In this document: positions 8,728 through 18,480 of the stretch, piece by piece
How positions within the stretch are numbered: the stretch's first letter is position 1
How the letters are laid out: each line of letters begins with the position of its first letter
Assembly (NCBI GenBank): GCA_022606135.1
Contig: JABYQN010000005.1
Span: forward strand, 1,116,001-1,180,000
Direction: 5' to 3'
DNA length: 64,000 nt
Origin: Fomes fomentarius
Lineage: Eukaryota > Basidiomycota > Agaricomycetes > Polyporales > Polyporaceae
Made by a program: the position numbers and the translations under genes
Notes under the pieces: model-generated
What the model saw: the letters and a program-made list of their open reading frames with translations, nothing else
The model's database searches: none
What the model was told of the DNA's origin: nothing

Positions 8728-11697
8728 TTCAAGGTGTTCAAAGCATATGCTGAGAACTGCCTCGGCCTGCGAATCAAGGCCACGCGCGACGACAAGGGCG
8801 GCGAGTACATTGGCCAGGAGTACGCCGACTTCTGCGCTGAGCACGGCATCCATCGCCAGCACACAGAGCCAGACGAGCCGCACCAGAACGGTGTTGCGGA
8901 GCGAGCAAATCGCACCATTGCTGAGGGCGCAACCGCTCTCCTCTCTCAGGCCAAGCTGCCTCCGTCGTTCTGGGGTCACGCCGTCTCCACCTTTGTCCAC
9001 ACTCGCAACCGCATGCCTACCTCTGTGCTGGGCGGCGGCATCCCTTACACTGCCTGGAAACGCGACGGACGCAAACCAGATGTGTCCTACTTCCGCGTTT
9101 TCGGCTGCCTGGCTTATGTGCTTGTGCGCAAGAAGGACCGCAAAGCGCTGCAGCCTCACACGCGCAAATGCATCTTTGTTGGCTATCCTGAGGGCACCAA
9201 AGCCTGGCGGTTCTGGGATCCAGCTGCGAAGAAGTTCCTCATCTCCTCGCATGCTGTGTTCGACGAGCGCTGCTTCCCTGGTAACTCGCCCTCTATCAAT
9301 GTCTTTGGGCTGCCTCTGGACGAAGTGGACATTCCCAGCGACGGAGAGCATGCGGATGATGCGCCCGACGACACTGAGGATGTGCCAGAGCTGCACGATC
9401 AGGGGGGAGACGATCCAGATGATCCTGCACCTCCTGCACCTCCTGCACCACAAAACACTCCGCCCGCACCTCCTGCACTGCAAAATGCTCCGCCTGCACC
9501 TCCAGAGCCACGCGCACCATCCCCAGATGCACCACCATGCAGTCCGAGTCCTCCAGCACCTCCTGCACCTCCTGCGCCGCGCGCCGCACCTCCACCTCGC
9601 CCAGCATCTCGCTCGGGCGTGCTGTCTGCCCACCATGAAGCGGACGGTCATGGCGGGTTCAGGCCATATCCTGCGCTCGCACGCAAGCTCCCAGCGCGCT
9701 CTACTCGCTACACAGGCTCACTGAACAACCAGCAGCTCGAGCGAGAGAACCGTGTTCCGCAGCGCCTCCGCATCCACACTCCGTCACCTGCTCCCACTCC
9801 AGAGCCATCTGAGCGCGACGACACTCCACAGTGCAACTCGCCTTCACCAGACCCACTCATTGACGCACCAGTCGACCCAATCCCAGTCCAATTCCGCGCA
9901 TACCGCTCTCCTTCGCCTCCGCCGTCTCCAACATCCTCGGACGATGAGCTTGACCTCCTCGGACGCGATCACGAGGACGGACTGGAGTGCACTGTTGAAG
10001 CAATGCTTGCGGGCATTGAGCATGTCTACACTGGTGAGCGCGACGACTTCCTGTCATACGACGATGCACTGGAGGTCGCATTTGAGTCTGTGGTTGAGCA
10101 TGCGTTCAAGGCAGCACAGGAGCAGCACGGTGAGCCGCGCTCTATCTCTGATGCAATGAGGCTTCCGCCGGACGAGTGCGACAAGTGGCTCAAGGCCGCA
10201 CAGGACGAGATCCAGTCCCTTGTCGGGAACGGCACCTTTGAGCTTGTGCAGCTTCTGCCCGGTCGCAAAGCTATTGGCTCGCACTGGGTGTTCCGCGTCA
10301 AGCGCAATGCGGACGGCTCCATTGAGCGGTACAAGGGCCATCTTGTCGCAAAGGGCTTCTCCCAGCGCCCTGGCTTCGACTACAACGAGACCTTTGCGCC
10401 CACACCCAAGTGGGCCTCCATCTGTGCTATCCTCGCTCTTGCTGCACTCGAAGACCTCGAACTCGAGTCTGTGGACATATCCTCCGCCTATCTCAACGGC
10501 GAGCTCAAGGAGGAGGTCTACATGCAGCAGCCCGAGGGCTTTGAGGAGAAGACTCCGCAGTGGGTGTGGCGCCTCCGCAAGGCTCTCTATGGTCTCAAGC
10601 AGGCTGGCCGCTGCTGGCACGAGAAGCTGCACGAGGTCCTGCTCAAGCTCGGATTTTCGCGCCTGGTCTGCGAGCACAGTGTCTGGGTCTATCTGCACGA
10701 CGGAGTGCGTCTTATCATCCCTGTCTTTGTCGACGACATCACCATTGCTGGCAAGTCCAAAGCGGCCATCCAGCGCGTCAAGGATGACCTCTGCGCACAC
10801 TTCAAATTGCGAGACCTCGGTCCTACATCCTGGCTCCTGGGTGTCAAGATTGAGTGCAACCGCTCGACGCGTTCCCTGTCCATTTCACAGCGCCAGTATG
10901 CCCTCGACATCCTCGACCGCTATGGCTTTTCAGACTGTGACCCGGTGGGCACTCCCATGGACCCAGGCCTCCGTCTCAGTGCGGAGATGGCTCCCTCGTC
11001 GCCAGCTAATGCGCGCAACATGCAGGACATCCCCTACAACCAGGCTGTTGGCTCTCTTTTCTATCTTGCTGTGGCGACGCGCCCAGACATCTCTCGCACT
11101 GTGGGCAACCTTGTGCGTTTCTCCCAGAATCCTGGGATGATGCACTGGAAGGCGGTCAAGCATCTCTTCCGCTACATCAAGGGCACTCTTGACTACAAGC
11201 TCACCTACTCCCCTTCGCCCGACGCTGAGCTCTTCACCTCCTTTACCGATGCGGACCATGCTGGCTGTCCAGACACTGGCCGCTCCACCTCTGGCTATGT
11301 GATCAAGATGGGTACTGGAGCGATCTCCTGGTCGAGTCGTCTGCAGACAATTGTTGCGCTGTCCACCACGGAGGCGGAATTTGTTGCAGCAGTCTCCGCC
11401 GGCCAGGAGATGCTTTGGCTTCGCAACCTGCTCACGGAGTTTGGCTTTGATGTCTCCTCCGCATCCAGGCTCCGCATCGACAACCTCTCCGCCCTCTCTG
11501 TTGCGAAAAATCCTGAGCACCATGGGTGCATGAAGCACCTTGATCTGCGCTTCTACTGGCTGCGGGACGAAGTAGCCAAAGGGCGGATTGAGATTGAGCA
11601 CCTCCGCACTTCAGACATGCCGGCGGACATCCTCACCAAGTCGCTGCCCAAGCCCAAGGTGCTGGAGATGGTGAAGATGCTTGGGCTGGGGACTTGA
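8728..11697 (+). CDS. pol: Copia Pol: partial integrase, reverse transcriptase, RNase H
   Basis: Open from the FKVFKAYAENC region to a stop at 11697. It begins inside the integrase core (RDDKGGEY, then the QNGVAERANRT segment with the catalytic Glu), so the zinc-binding HHCC part and the first catalytic Asp are absent. A Pro-rich linker (about 9420-9600) follows. Then come RT motifs (SHWVFRVKRNADG, YNETFAPTPKW, SVDISSAYLNGE, YGLKQAGR, VFVDDITI) and RNase H (FTDADHAGCPDTGRSTSG, ALSTTEAEF, HLDLRFYWLRD, ADILTKSLPK). RT and RNase H look intact. The missing integrase part is probably several hundred bases. It could be mobilised only by a complete relative. Confidence 0.9.
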   Translation, partial: FKVFKAYAENCLGLRIKATRDDKGGEYIGQEYADFCAEHGIHRQHTEPDEPHQNGVAERANRTIAEGATALLSQAKLPPSFWGHAVSTFVHTRNRMPTSVLGGGIPYTAWKRDGRKPDVSYFRVFGCLAYVLVRKKDRKALQPHTRKCIFVGYPEGTKAWRFWDPAAKKFLISSHAVFDERCFPGNSPSINVFGLPLDEVDIPSDGEHADDAPDDTEDVPELHDQGGDDPDDPAPPAPPAPQNTPPAPPALQNAPPAPPEPRAPSPDAPPCSPSPPAPPAPPAPRAAPPPRPASRSGVLSAHHEADGHGGFRPYPALARKLPARSTRYTGSLNNQQLERENRVPQRLRIHTPSPAPTPEPSERDDTPQCNSPSPDPLIDAPVDPIPVQFRAYRSPSPPPSPTSSDDELDLLGRDHEDGLECTVEAMLAGIEHVYTGERDDFLSYDDALEVAFESVVEHAFKAAQEQHGEPRSISDAMRLPPDECDKWLKAAQDEIQSLVGNGTFELVQLLPGRKAIGSHWVFRVKRNADGSIERYKGHLVAKGFSQRPGFDYNETFAPTPKWASICAILALAALEDLELESVDISSAYLNGELKEEVYMQQPEGFEEKTPQWVWRLRKALYGLKQAGRCWHEKLHEVLLKLGFSRLVCEHSVWVYLHDGVRLIIPVFVDDITIAGKSKAAIQRVKDDLCAHFKLRDLGPTSWLLGVKIECNRSTRSLSISQRQYALDILDRYGFSDCDPVGTPMDPGLRLSAEMAPSSPANARNMQDIPYNQAVGSLFYLAVATRPDISRTVGNLVRFSQNPGMMHWKAVKHLFRYIKGTLDYKLTYSPSPDAELFTSFTDADHAGCPDTGRSTSGYVIKMGTGAISWSSRLQTIVALSTTEAEFVAAVSAGQEMLWLRNLLTEFGFDVSSASRLRIDNLSALSVAKNPEHHGCMKHLDLRFYWLRDEVAKGRIEIEHLRTSDMPADILTKSLPKPKVLEMVKMLGLGT

Positions 11698-11703
11698 CTG
11701 GTC

Positions 11704-11712
11704 AGGGGGGAG
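11704..11712 (+). promoter_or_regulatory. Polypurine tract of the Copia element
   Basis: AGGGGGGAG lies immediately before the 3' LTR, the position required for priming plus-strand DNA synthesis. Confidence 0.85.
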
Positions 11713-12165
11713 TGTTGGACCTCATGGGTCTTGTGCCCTAGCCAAGTCCATGGTTTGTTTTCATTCAGCCTTCCACACATTCCCTAATTCCTTCACTGCA
11801 CCATTATCTTCGCCGATTTTCCCTCCTTCCCTATTCGACCTGTGGCTGTGCAAATATTCACACAGGGTGGCAACGGGCGCCCCGCGCCTCGGTTAAGAGC
11901 GCTAGCCCGTCCATTGACTCCTGCGCCCTCCATGAATTTTTCTTTGAGCGCTTTTGTATGTTTTGTTGATTCCCATGTTTGGAAGTACTGTACAGTTGTT
12001 TCCCACGCGCTCCTGCGCCGTAGACAGTCGCTGTGTCGAGCTCTGGTGTCTCTCAGACTTCACAGAGCTCGACATAGGTGGGTAGTATTATTTCTACAAT
12101 ATATTAGACTTCACAGAGCTCGACATAGGCCATTGTGATTGCTCTGAGGCACACTGCAGTCAACA
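11713..12165 (+). repeat. Copia 3' LTR
   Basis: 453 bp, TGTTGGACC...CAGTCAACA. It is nearly identical (one difference seen) to the inverted solo LTR at 15577-16029, yet differs at eight substitutions plus an indel from the 5' LTR of its own element. Confidence 0.95.
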
Positions 12166-12345
12166 GCACTTTCTTGAGACTGTGAATGGCAGGGAATACC
12201 ATGAACCTGCCATCCCGGGATGATTCCTGACTAGAGACTGGGTGGGGGAGCTTCTGGACATGCACATAGCCCAATTCAAGAAACATTCAATGCCAACAAA
12301 CAGAAAGAAGGAGAAGAAGGACCAAGCCAGGGTCCTCAGGACTAG

Positions 12346-13038
12346 ATGTGCTACATGTCAACAGATGGTACACAGACTATCTTGCCTCTTGATACATTTG
12401 CTGACTGTCATTCAATGCAGACGTTGAAGGTATGCAAGAAGGTGTTGGAGGACCATGGACTGGAGCATCATCTTATGCTGCTGGACAAGTTGGAACCATG
12501 TCACATGAGTGGTGACAAGCCCAAAGTTGACAGCACTGAAGACAGCATGGTCACTTATCCATGAGTCTACATCATCCTCAAGCTCGCCTGGCAGAGCAGG
12601 GAGTTCATTGCTTTCCTTTGGCTCCTTGATGCTTGGCATGTTGCAGATCATATCCAAGCTGTTGGTGATGGTCTTTGTGGTGGAAACACACCACAGAAGA
12701 GGATTCCCAGTGATGAGCCAAAGCACATAAAAGGTGCAGCTCTGAAGGGTCTGTGGCAAAACTGCTACGACCCTGAATGGTTAGTCTCACTAAAGCCATG
12801 CATGCAGGAGAGCCTAGAAATCATCCCAAAGGACTATCCATTCTGGAACATCCTGGGGTGGGACAAGGTAGCACCTATGACGGGTGCAGAGACTGCAGAG
12901 ATAGGCAAGGAAACACCAAACACCAGCAAGGAGACACCAAGGATGGATGAGGAGACACTGACAGACGTGAAAGGCAAGGGTAAGGCAAGGGAGCTCATGG
13001 AGTCTGCATCCACTTCCTTGGTTGCTGATGTTGTGTGA
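12346..13038 (+). pseudogene. Second, diverged relic of the family at 1-3184, with one in-frame stop
   Basis: One frame stays open from 12346 to 13038 except for a TGA at 12562-12564. The pattern around the stop (MLLDKLEPCHMSGDKPK, then VYIILKLAWQSREF and LLDAWH) lines up with the C-terminal part of the 1-3184 gene (ILLNRLKPVHVSPDKP, YHIKEALWQSR..). The tail is Thr/Lys-rich (KETPNTSKETPR). A TAG at 12343 closes the frame upstream, and no start or earlier exons are clear. I interpret it as an inactivated relic; the stop could also be read as a minimal intron, but none is visible. Confidence 0.5.
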
Positions 13039-14135
13039 ATGGGTTGGTGGAAGATGTATGTCTATGGACAGATGTTGTCTGCATGCTGCTCAATGGATGC
13101 TTCTTGATCAAGAGCACAGGCTTCTGACACTAAGGTGAGCATTCTCCACAAAGTTTCTCTGGAAGTTGTTTGAGAAGTCTGGCAAAGGGTGAGTTATGCC
13201 AAACCAGTGTCTTTGGATTAGCTCACCCTTTGAGCTAGCTCTGCTGCAGACTGTCAGCTCACAACTGGCAGCCAGCAGGTGCAACAAGCTCTGAAGGGTA
13301 AGGGCAAAGAGCTCAGTACCCAACACAAGCTCCAAGGGCAAGTTAAGGTGAACTGTGGCATGTTCATATTAGCTTGCTTTTTTAGCTCCACTGTGGACCA
13401 TGACCTCAGAGACAGTGGTTGGCAGTGGGCACAACATGAGGCCAACATTGTGATGAGCTAATAGCATAAGCTGTGCAAAGCTCTGTTTGACCTCCTTTTT
13501 GGGATCAGTTGTGGACTGTGGAGCTCAATTGTTTGAGTGGCACTGACTGTTATGCAGATGGGAGAGGGAGCTAATGAGAGTTGGTCAGTAGTATGAGAGT
13601 GTGAGCTCACATTGTCATCTGGAAGATGAGTGGTGGCATAGCTTGAGGACACAGTATGTGTTCATACTGATGCACCATTTGTGCATGACAAGAGCTGCAA
13701 TGTTGCACTCTAGAACCCACTTGGAGTCTGTCTGAGCTCATATGGTGCACATGATGGGGTATGACAGTGCTATTGGAGAGCTCATATTTAGCCCCAAGTG
13801 TGCTCAGCCCAAGCTCTCTCCCTGCCTTATATCACGACCTATCTAACAACTGACCATATTGAGAAGTAGGTTATGGTTGTGATATGTAATATTATTATTT
13901 GCATTACCTGGATAGGAGATATCACATAGGCAAACATCTGATATGTTGAATAGGTTGTCATACATGATATTTTCCTATGCATTACCCAATATAGGAGATA
14001 TCACATACATGGCTGAAGGAATTCTACATCTGAGAAGGATCTGAAGGCCAAGCATTGGTCAGGTGCCCAATAAGACCCTAATCAATAATTTCTGGGTACC
14101 TAACTGTACAATAATAACTCCTAACCTCCACCACA
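13039..14135. other. Degenerate sequence with a possible peptidase-like fragment and a dispersed repeat
   Basis: 13279-13461 (+) encodes ..VKVNCGMFILACFF.., which faintly resembles the catalytic Cys box of Ulp1-type peptidases; this is weak. 13870-14010 holds two copies of aggagatatcacata and a segment also found near 29030. No intact gene is visible. Confidence 0.35.
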
Positions 14136-14373
14136 TGACTCCTGCGCCCTCCATGAATTTTTCTTTGAGTGCTTCTGTATGTTTTGTTGATTCCCATGTT
14201 TGGAAGTACTGTATAGTTGTTTCCCACGCGCTCCTGTGCCGTAGATAGTCGCTGTGTCGAGCTCTGGTGTCTCTCAGACTTCACAGAGCTCGACATAGGT
14301 GGGTAGTATTATTTCTGCAATACATCAGACTTCACAGAGCTCGACATAGGCCATTGTGATACTGCAGTCAACA
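14136..14373 (+). mobile_element. Truncated Copia LTR
   Basis: Matches the 3' half of the LTR, from the ctcctgcgccctcc segment to CAGTCAACA. The first ~215 bp are missing, and about 13 bp are deleted in the cattgtgat..ctgcag segment near the end. Confidence 0.9.
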
Positions 14374-14468
14374 TATGCAGCCCTCAATCTCAACTCAAAT
14401 TCATTTTTACAGCTTACGTCACACTACCAGCACAAACAGCCTTTGGCAGCCCAAAGGTGTGAGGTACG

Positions 14469-15482
14469 TTGAAGGTACACGACATGACTGAGACTTCCAC
14501 TACACAAAGGCCTTTGGCAGCAAGGTCAGGAGCTGTCGGTGCAGCTGCGCGATATGACTGTTCCCAGTGTTCCTCCCCCAGCCATATACCACAACCGTCT
14601 TCACTGGATATGTCTGGTCTTTTGCACTCCAACATGATGCTAGACATCGAAGCTGTCAAGAACACCGGAATGATCACCAAGGAGTCTAAGACTTGCACGA
14701 CATAAACAGAATTTGTACGACAGCCACTGGCTACGAGTTTGAGCCTCTCGGTGAATCAATGATTGTCCACGGGGGTTCGCTCGACGACTCATTCAACGAC
14801 ATCGACCTGTCCCAACTCCACCCCGATGACACGGATGAAACATTCATCGAGAGTGGTAGCAAGATCGGGGTGGCAAGCAGCCGGGATACACCACCCGTCA
14901 GGTGCGTCAGGACCCATGGCAGGGATAGCATGCGCATTGACAGTGGAGGTGAGATATCAGGTCCAGCGCACACGGCGACAAGGCACCATATGAGGGACTC
15001 ATCTCCCGTAAAACCTCGCCACCAAAATACCCATGCCCTGGTTTGTGGAGATGCCGATGACGTGTCTGCAGAACGTTCACGATTAGTCCACCAGTGGTGA
15101 GTGATTCACTTTCCGCACTCTGCTGGATGCATTTCTGATGATGGTAAGATCAGTGACCTCTATTTCCCCATGCTCAGGCAGCTCAACGTTGTGCACAGGG
15201 AGACTCTTGTGCTATTTCAAGCCTCTCTTCGGTTCTTGTCAGCCTTAGCTGATGTACATGTTTCCACACTCCCATGGCGACACATGCTGATACGTTTCAC
15301 AGGATCCAATTGTTCATAACCCAAGGGCAGACGATGACATCGTGCAGTGCCTCAAAGCAGTCGAGGAGCTCCTTCAAGCTACCTGGAACACGATGTCCCG
15401 CTCTTATGGTATGTCACTAGCTTCCTCAGGTTTTGCGTGATCTAACCTGCCCACAGTCCAGAACAGTGTCAAATCCTGGTGA
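14469..15482 (+). CDS. Possible multi-exon gene of unknown function
   Basis: An acidic open stretch at 14693-15100 (..DDSFNDIDLSQLHPDDTDETF..) is followed by candidate short exons. The best-supported splice is a GT-AG intron at 15409-15456 joining ..WNTMSRSY to VQNSVKSW and a stop at 15480-15482. The exon before it (about 15306-15408) reads DDDIVQCLKAVEELLQATW. A donor after 15097 and an acceptor near 15178 are plausible, but the phase of the following junction is not settled. I recognise no domain. It may belong to the nearby transposons. Confidence 0.3.
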
Positions 15483-15576
15483 TTTGCACGTTCTCCGCAT
15501 GGAGACTTTACTCCAACTGCTGTCAACGTAAGCCTTTCCCTTTGTCTTCACTCCATGCTACTCACAAGCTGCTTGA

Positions 15577-16029
15577 TGTTGACTGCAGTGTGCCTCAGAG
15601 CAATCACAATGGCCTATGTCGAGCTCTGTGAAGTCTGATATATTGTAGAAATAATACTACCCACCTATGTCGAGCTCTGTGAAGTCTGAGAGACACCAGA
15701 GCTCGACACAGCGACTGTCTACGGCGCAGGAGCGCGTGGGAAACAACTGTACAGTACTTCCAAACATGGGAATCAACAAAACATACAAAAGCGCTCAAAG
15801 AAAAATTCATGGAGGGCGCAGGAGTCAATGGACGGGCTAGCGCTCTTAACCGAGGCGCGGGGCGCCCGTTGCCACCCTGTGTGAATATTTGCACAGCCAC
15901 AGGTCGAATAGGGAAGGAGGGAAAATCGGCGAAGATAATGGTGCAGTGAAGGAATTAGGGAATGTGTGGAAGGCTGAATGAAAACAAACCATGGACTTGG
16001 CTAGGGCACAAGACCCATGAGGTCCAACA
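15577..16029 (-). mobile_element. Solo Copia LTR, minus orientation, without target duplication
   Basis: 453 bp from TGTTGACTGC to GGTCCAACA on the plus strand. Almost identical to the 3' LTR at 11713-12165. Flanking pentamers are cttga (left) and tgata (right), so no target duplication is present. A minus-strand coding-like stretch (..THRNGLINGVTGMCVSLQ..) abuts its right end. Confidence 0.93.
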
Positions 16030-16421
16030 TGATAGCCCACGCGTACAGTACAGTGTTATCTTGCAATGACACGCACATTCCTGTCACGCCGTTTATCAAT
16101 CCGTTTCTGTGTGTTGGGTGGTCAAGTGCAAGCTTATTGGTGTGTCGTGGTTCTTCTAGTTTCAGTGATTTCAGTAGCTCTCGTGTGCATCTTCGCACGG
16201 CCGAAGGCTACAGTAACTCATACAAGTGTTGAATATCCATTCTGGGAGTCTTTACAGTCATCATAGTGTATCCTATGAATGCATTGTGAATACACCGCTT
16301 CCTCGTAGCATGGCTGTGTCATAATTACCAATGGTGACTTGGTCAGCGCTTGAATCCTCTTCACTCCCACCCTCCTACGTGAGCCACTCATCCACACAGT
16401 GCCTGCACTCCATTCACCACC

Positions 16422-17469
16422 ATGCCAGGGGTTTGTGACTGCCCCCGGTGTGTGAAGAAGTGGTATCGCACCCCCGATGGGTCCTTGCAGCCAGGTCAGC
16501 TGCTCAATGCCACACGCATCCGCAAACACAAGGTCAGGGCCGAAGTTGAGCGATTAGCTGCAGCCCAACAAGATCAAGTCGAGGAGTCTGCAGGCGGGAC
16601 AACAAGATCAAGTCGAGGAGTCTGCAGGCAGGACAACAACAGATGACGTGCCTATGTACAAGGAAGACGAACCTGGGCCAAAGGAAAGCGCAATCCTCCT
16701 CGGCACTCTACGGATGCCTCCAGAGCCACCAAAAGATAGTATCGCAGTCCGACCACGAGACATCCCTGGGGATGAGAGATATCAAGGATATCCAGGTGCG
16801 TGGGCTACATGCTCGCAGGTAGATCTTATCTCAGCCCGATGTCTAGAACAAGCATCATGCACTACACCCGCCCCTACACACGGGAGCAGCCATCAGCTCC
16901 CCCGGCCCAAGTCATCAATGTTCCCTGTCCCTCTGGTCCTCTTGGACGTGGATGAAGACTCTTCAGGTTCAGACGTGGATGAGGTACGTACGTTTGTCAT
17001 TGAGGTACTGCGTTCCAGTCTGAAGACTGGCTAGATGGAGTTGCTCACGAAGACCCGAGTGCGAGAATTAGGTAGATTCGACTCTGCCATCACTCTCAAA
17101 TCACGCTTCATACCACAATGGATGAAGGTGTCTTTCAGGCATGAACCCACTGCGCTCCACGATCTGCCCGCACTGCTAAACCTCGGTCATCAAGGCAGCG
17201 TCGAGCTGCACGTGTATCGAATGTGGCTCTCTGAGCAGCTCCCATATCTACAGTCCCTTCCTCCCATCGGCAACAAGCAGATCGACAACCACCACACTTC
17301 TCTGATACGTCGTTGCAAAGAAGAAATTTCGCGCGTCAACAAGTTGGAGCTGAGGGCATGGCACGAGGAGATGGTAAACACTGGTCTGCTATTACAGAGT
17401 GTCACGCAAATCTTGGAACCGTCCAAAGCACCTATAGGTAAGCTCGAACAGAGCATCAGCAATCCATAA
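16422..17469 (+). pseudogene. Tnp2-type transposase, N-terminal part
   Basis: Starts MPGVCDCPRCVKKW with CxC-type cysteines and a basic helix (TRIRKHKVRAEVERL), as expected at the N-terminus of these transposases. The frame breaks at 16567-16634 through a 34-bp tandem duplication; with one copy, reading passes straight into TTDDVPMYKEDEPGPKES (16630 onward). A TAG at 17032-17034 separates the next stretch (17035-17469), either an unrecognised intron or a lesion. The intron at about 17438-17486 joins ..SKAPI to VQITWNEMP. Confidence 0.65.
16567..16634. repeat. 34-bp tandem duplication inside the transposase
   Basis: Two head-to-tail copies of a 34-bp unit starting aacaagatcaagtcgaggag, differing at one base (caggcGgg / caggcAgg). 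The length is not a multiple of three, so the frame is broken. Confidence 0.95.
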
Positions 17470-17486
17470 TCTGATCGACTCGCAGT

Positions 17487-18480
17487 CCAGATAACTTGGA
17501 ACGAGATGCCAACGTTCATCCTGGCCGGTTTGCTCATGGTCACGCTCCTTCACACTCTGTCTGCCGTTGCCTTCGTACAAGCCGACTTCATCCTCTCTAC
17601 TCTCTGGGTCTTCCTCTTCGGCCTCTTCACAGTCTTCGCGGGTGTCTCCAAGCTTACAAGTATGCAAACTCAGCTCTTGAACAAGATTCCTCTTGATGTT
17701 AGGACGGCAATGGAACAACTTGGGGCCCAAGTCAACAACATCATCGGGTATGCCGTCTGCCCCAAGTGCTGCGCATTATACCCTCCCAACACTGCCAAGC
17801 CTGACGACCCCTACCCTCATCACTGCAAACATTCACAGATGGATCTCGGTGTATGCGGTGCACGTCTAGTGAACAAGCAGAAGCTCAAACCACGGGAGCC
17901 CGGTGGACCGCCACGAGTCATCTACAAGCCTCTCAAATGTTATCCATACCGCAGTCTGAAGTCTTGGCTGGCGGTGCTATTCATGCGTGGTGACATTGAG
18001 GGGCATCTACTGAAGTCTTGGACAACTGCTGCGGCTACAAGTGGCAAGGTCTGTCACAATATCCTAGGATCACCAGTGGTCCAGCAGTTCATTGGCCCCG
18101 ACAGGAAAACCTTGTTCTCAGTGCAAGCCTATGGTTCCGCGCACCTGGTCTTCAGTCTTTTCATTGACTGGTTCAACCCGCATGGAAACAAGCGGGCAGG
18201 CAAGTCTCACTCCATTGGTGCAATCTACATGGCCTGTGAAAACTTACCTGCATACATCTGCTTCCAACCCGAGAACATCTATCTTGCCAGCATCATACCA
18301 GGTCCACACGAGCCTGGAGTTGACCAAATCCACCACTTCCTCCGTCCACCCGTTGATGAGCTCCTTGACTTATGGCACAAGGGTCTCAAACTTCAGTGCA
18401 CAGCGCTGAGATGCAGCGGACACTTGATTCGAGCTGCCATCATTCCACTCGTCTGCGATCTCCCAGACCTATGCAAGGTT
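17487..18480 (+). pseudogene. Tnp2-type transposase, central part up to a deletion junction
   Basis: Hydrophobic segment (LLMVTLLHTLSAV.., LWVFLFGLFTVFAG), then Cys/His-rich CPKCCALYP and HHCKHSQ. The diagnostic Tnp2 block follows: DWFNPHGNKRAGKSHSIGA, IYMACENLP, IIPGPHEPGVDQIHHFLRP, VDELLDLW and RAAIIPLVCDLP. In intact relatives this is followed by a Cys motif and a long domain before the KLTADQWR region. Here ..CDLPDLCKVGG runs directly into that later region, so the middle is deleted. Confidence 0.8.

Larger units (their letters stand above)
6855..12165 (+). mobile_element. Ty1/Copia LTR retrotransposon, internally deleted
   Basis: Two direct LTRs (6855-7308 and 11713-12165) bracket a primer binding site, gag-protease, a partial integrase, reverse transcriptase, RNase H and a polypurine tract. 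The domain order protease-integrase-RT-RNase H defines Copia. The flanking pentamers (aaccg left, gcact right) do not match, so the expected target duplication is missing. The two LTRs differ at eight substitutions plus one T indel. The integrase is truncated, so this copy is non-autonomous. Confidence 0.95.

Noticed and set aside
8707..9651. 314-codon minus-strand ORF
   Set aside because: Antisense shadow of the Copia integrase and Pro-rich linker.
11842..12138. 98-codon ORF, identical in two LTRs (also 15604-15900 in reverse)
   Set aside because: It lies wholly inside the LTR. Its sharing reflects the recent common origin of the LTR copies, and the 5' LTR and the 2.4-kb solo LTR do not preserve it equally.
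12166..15576. Simple inversion between the 3' LTR and the inverted solo LTR
   Set aside because: Mentally re-inverting the segment does not restore a target duplication at either element (aaccg versus tcaag; agtgc versus tgata), so a single inversion does not explain the flanks.
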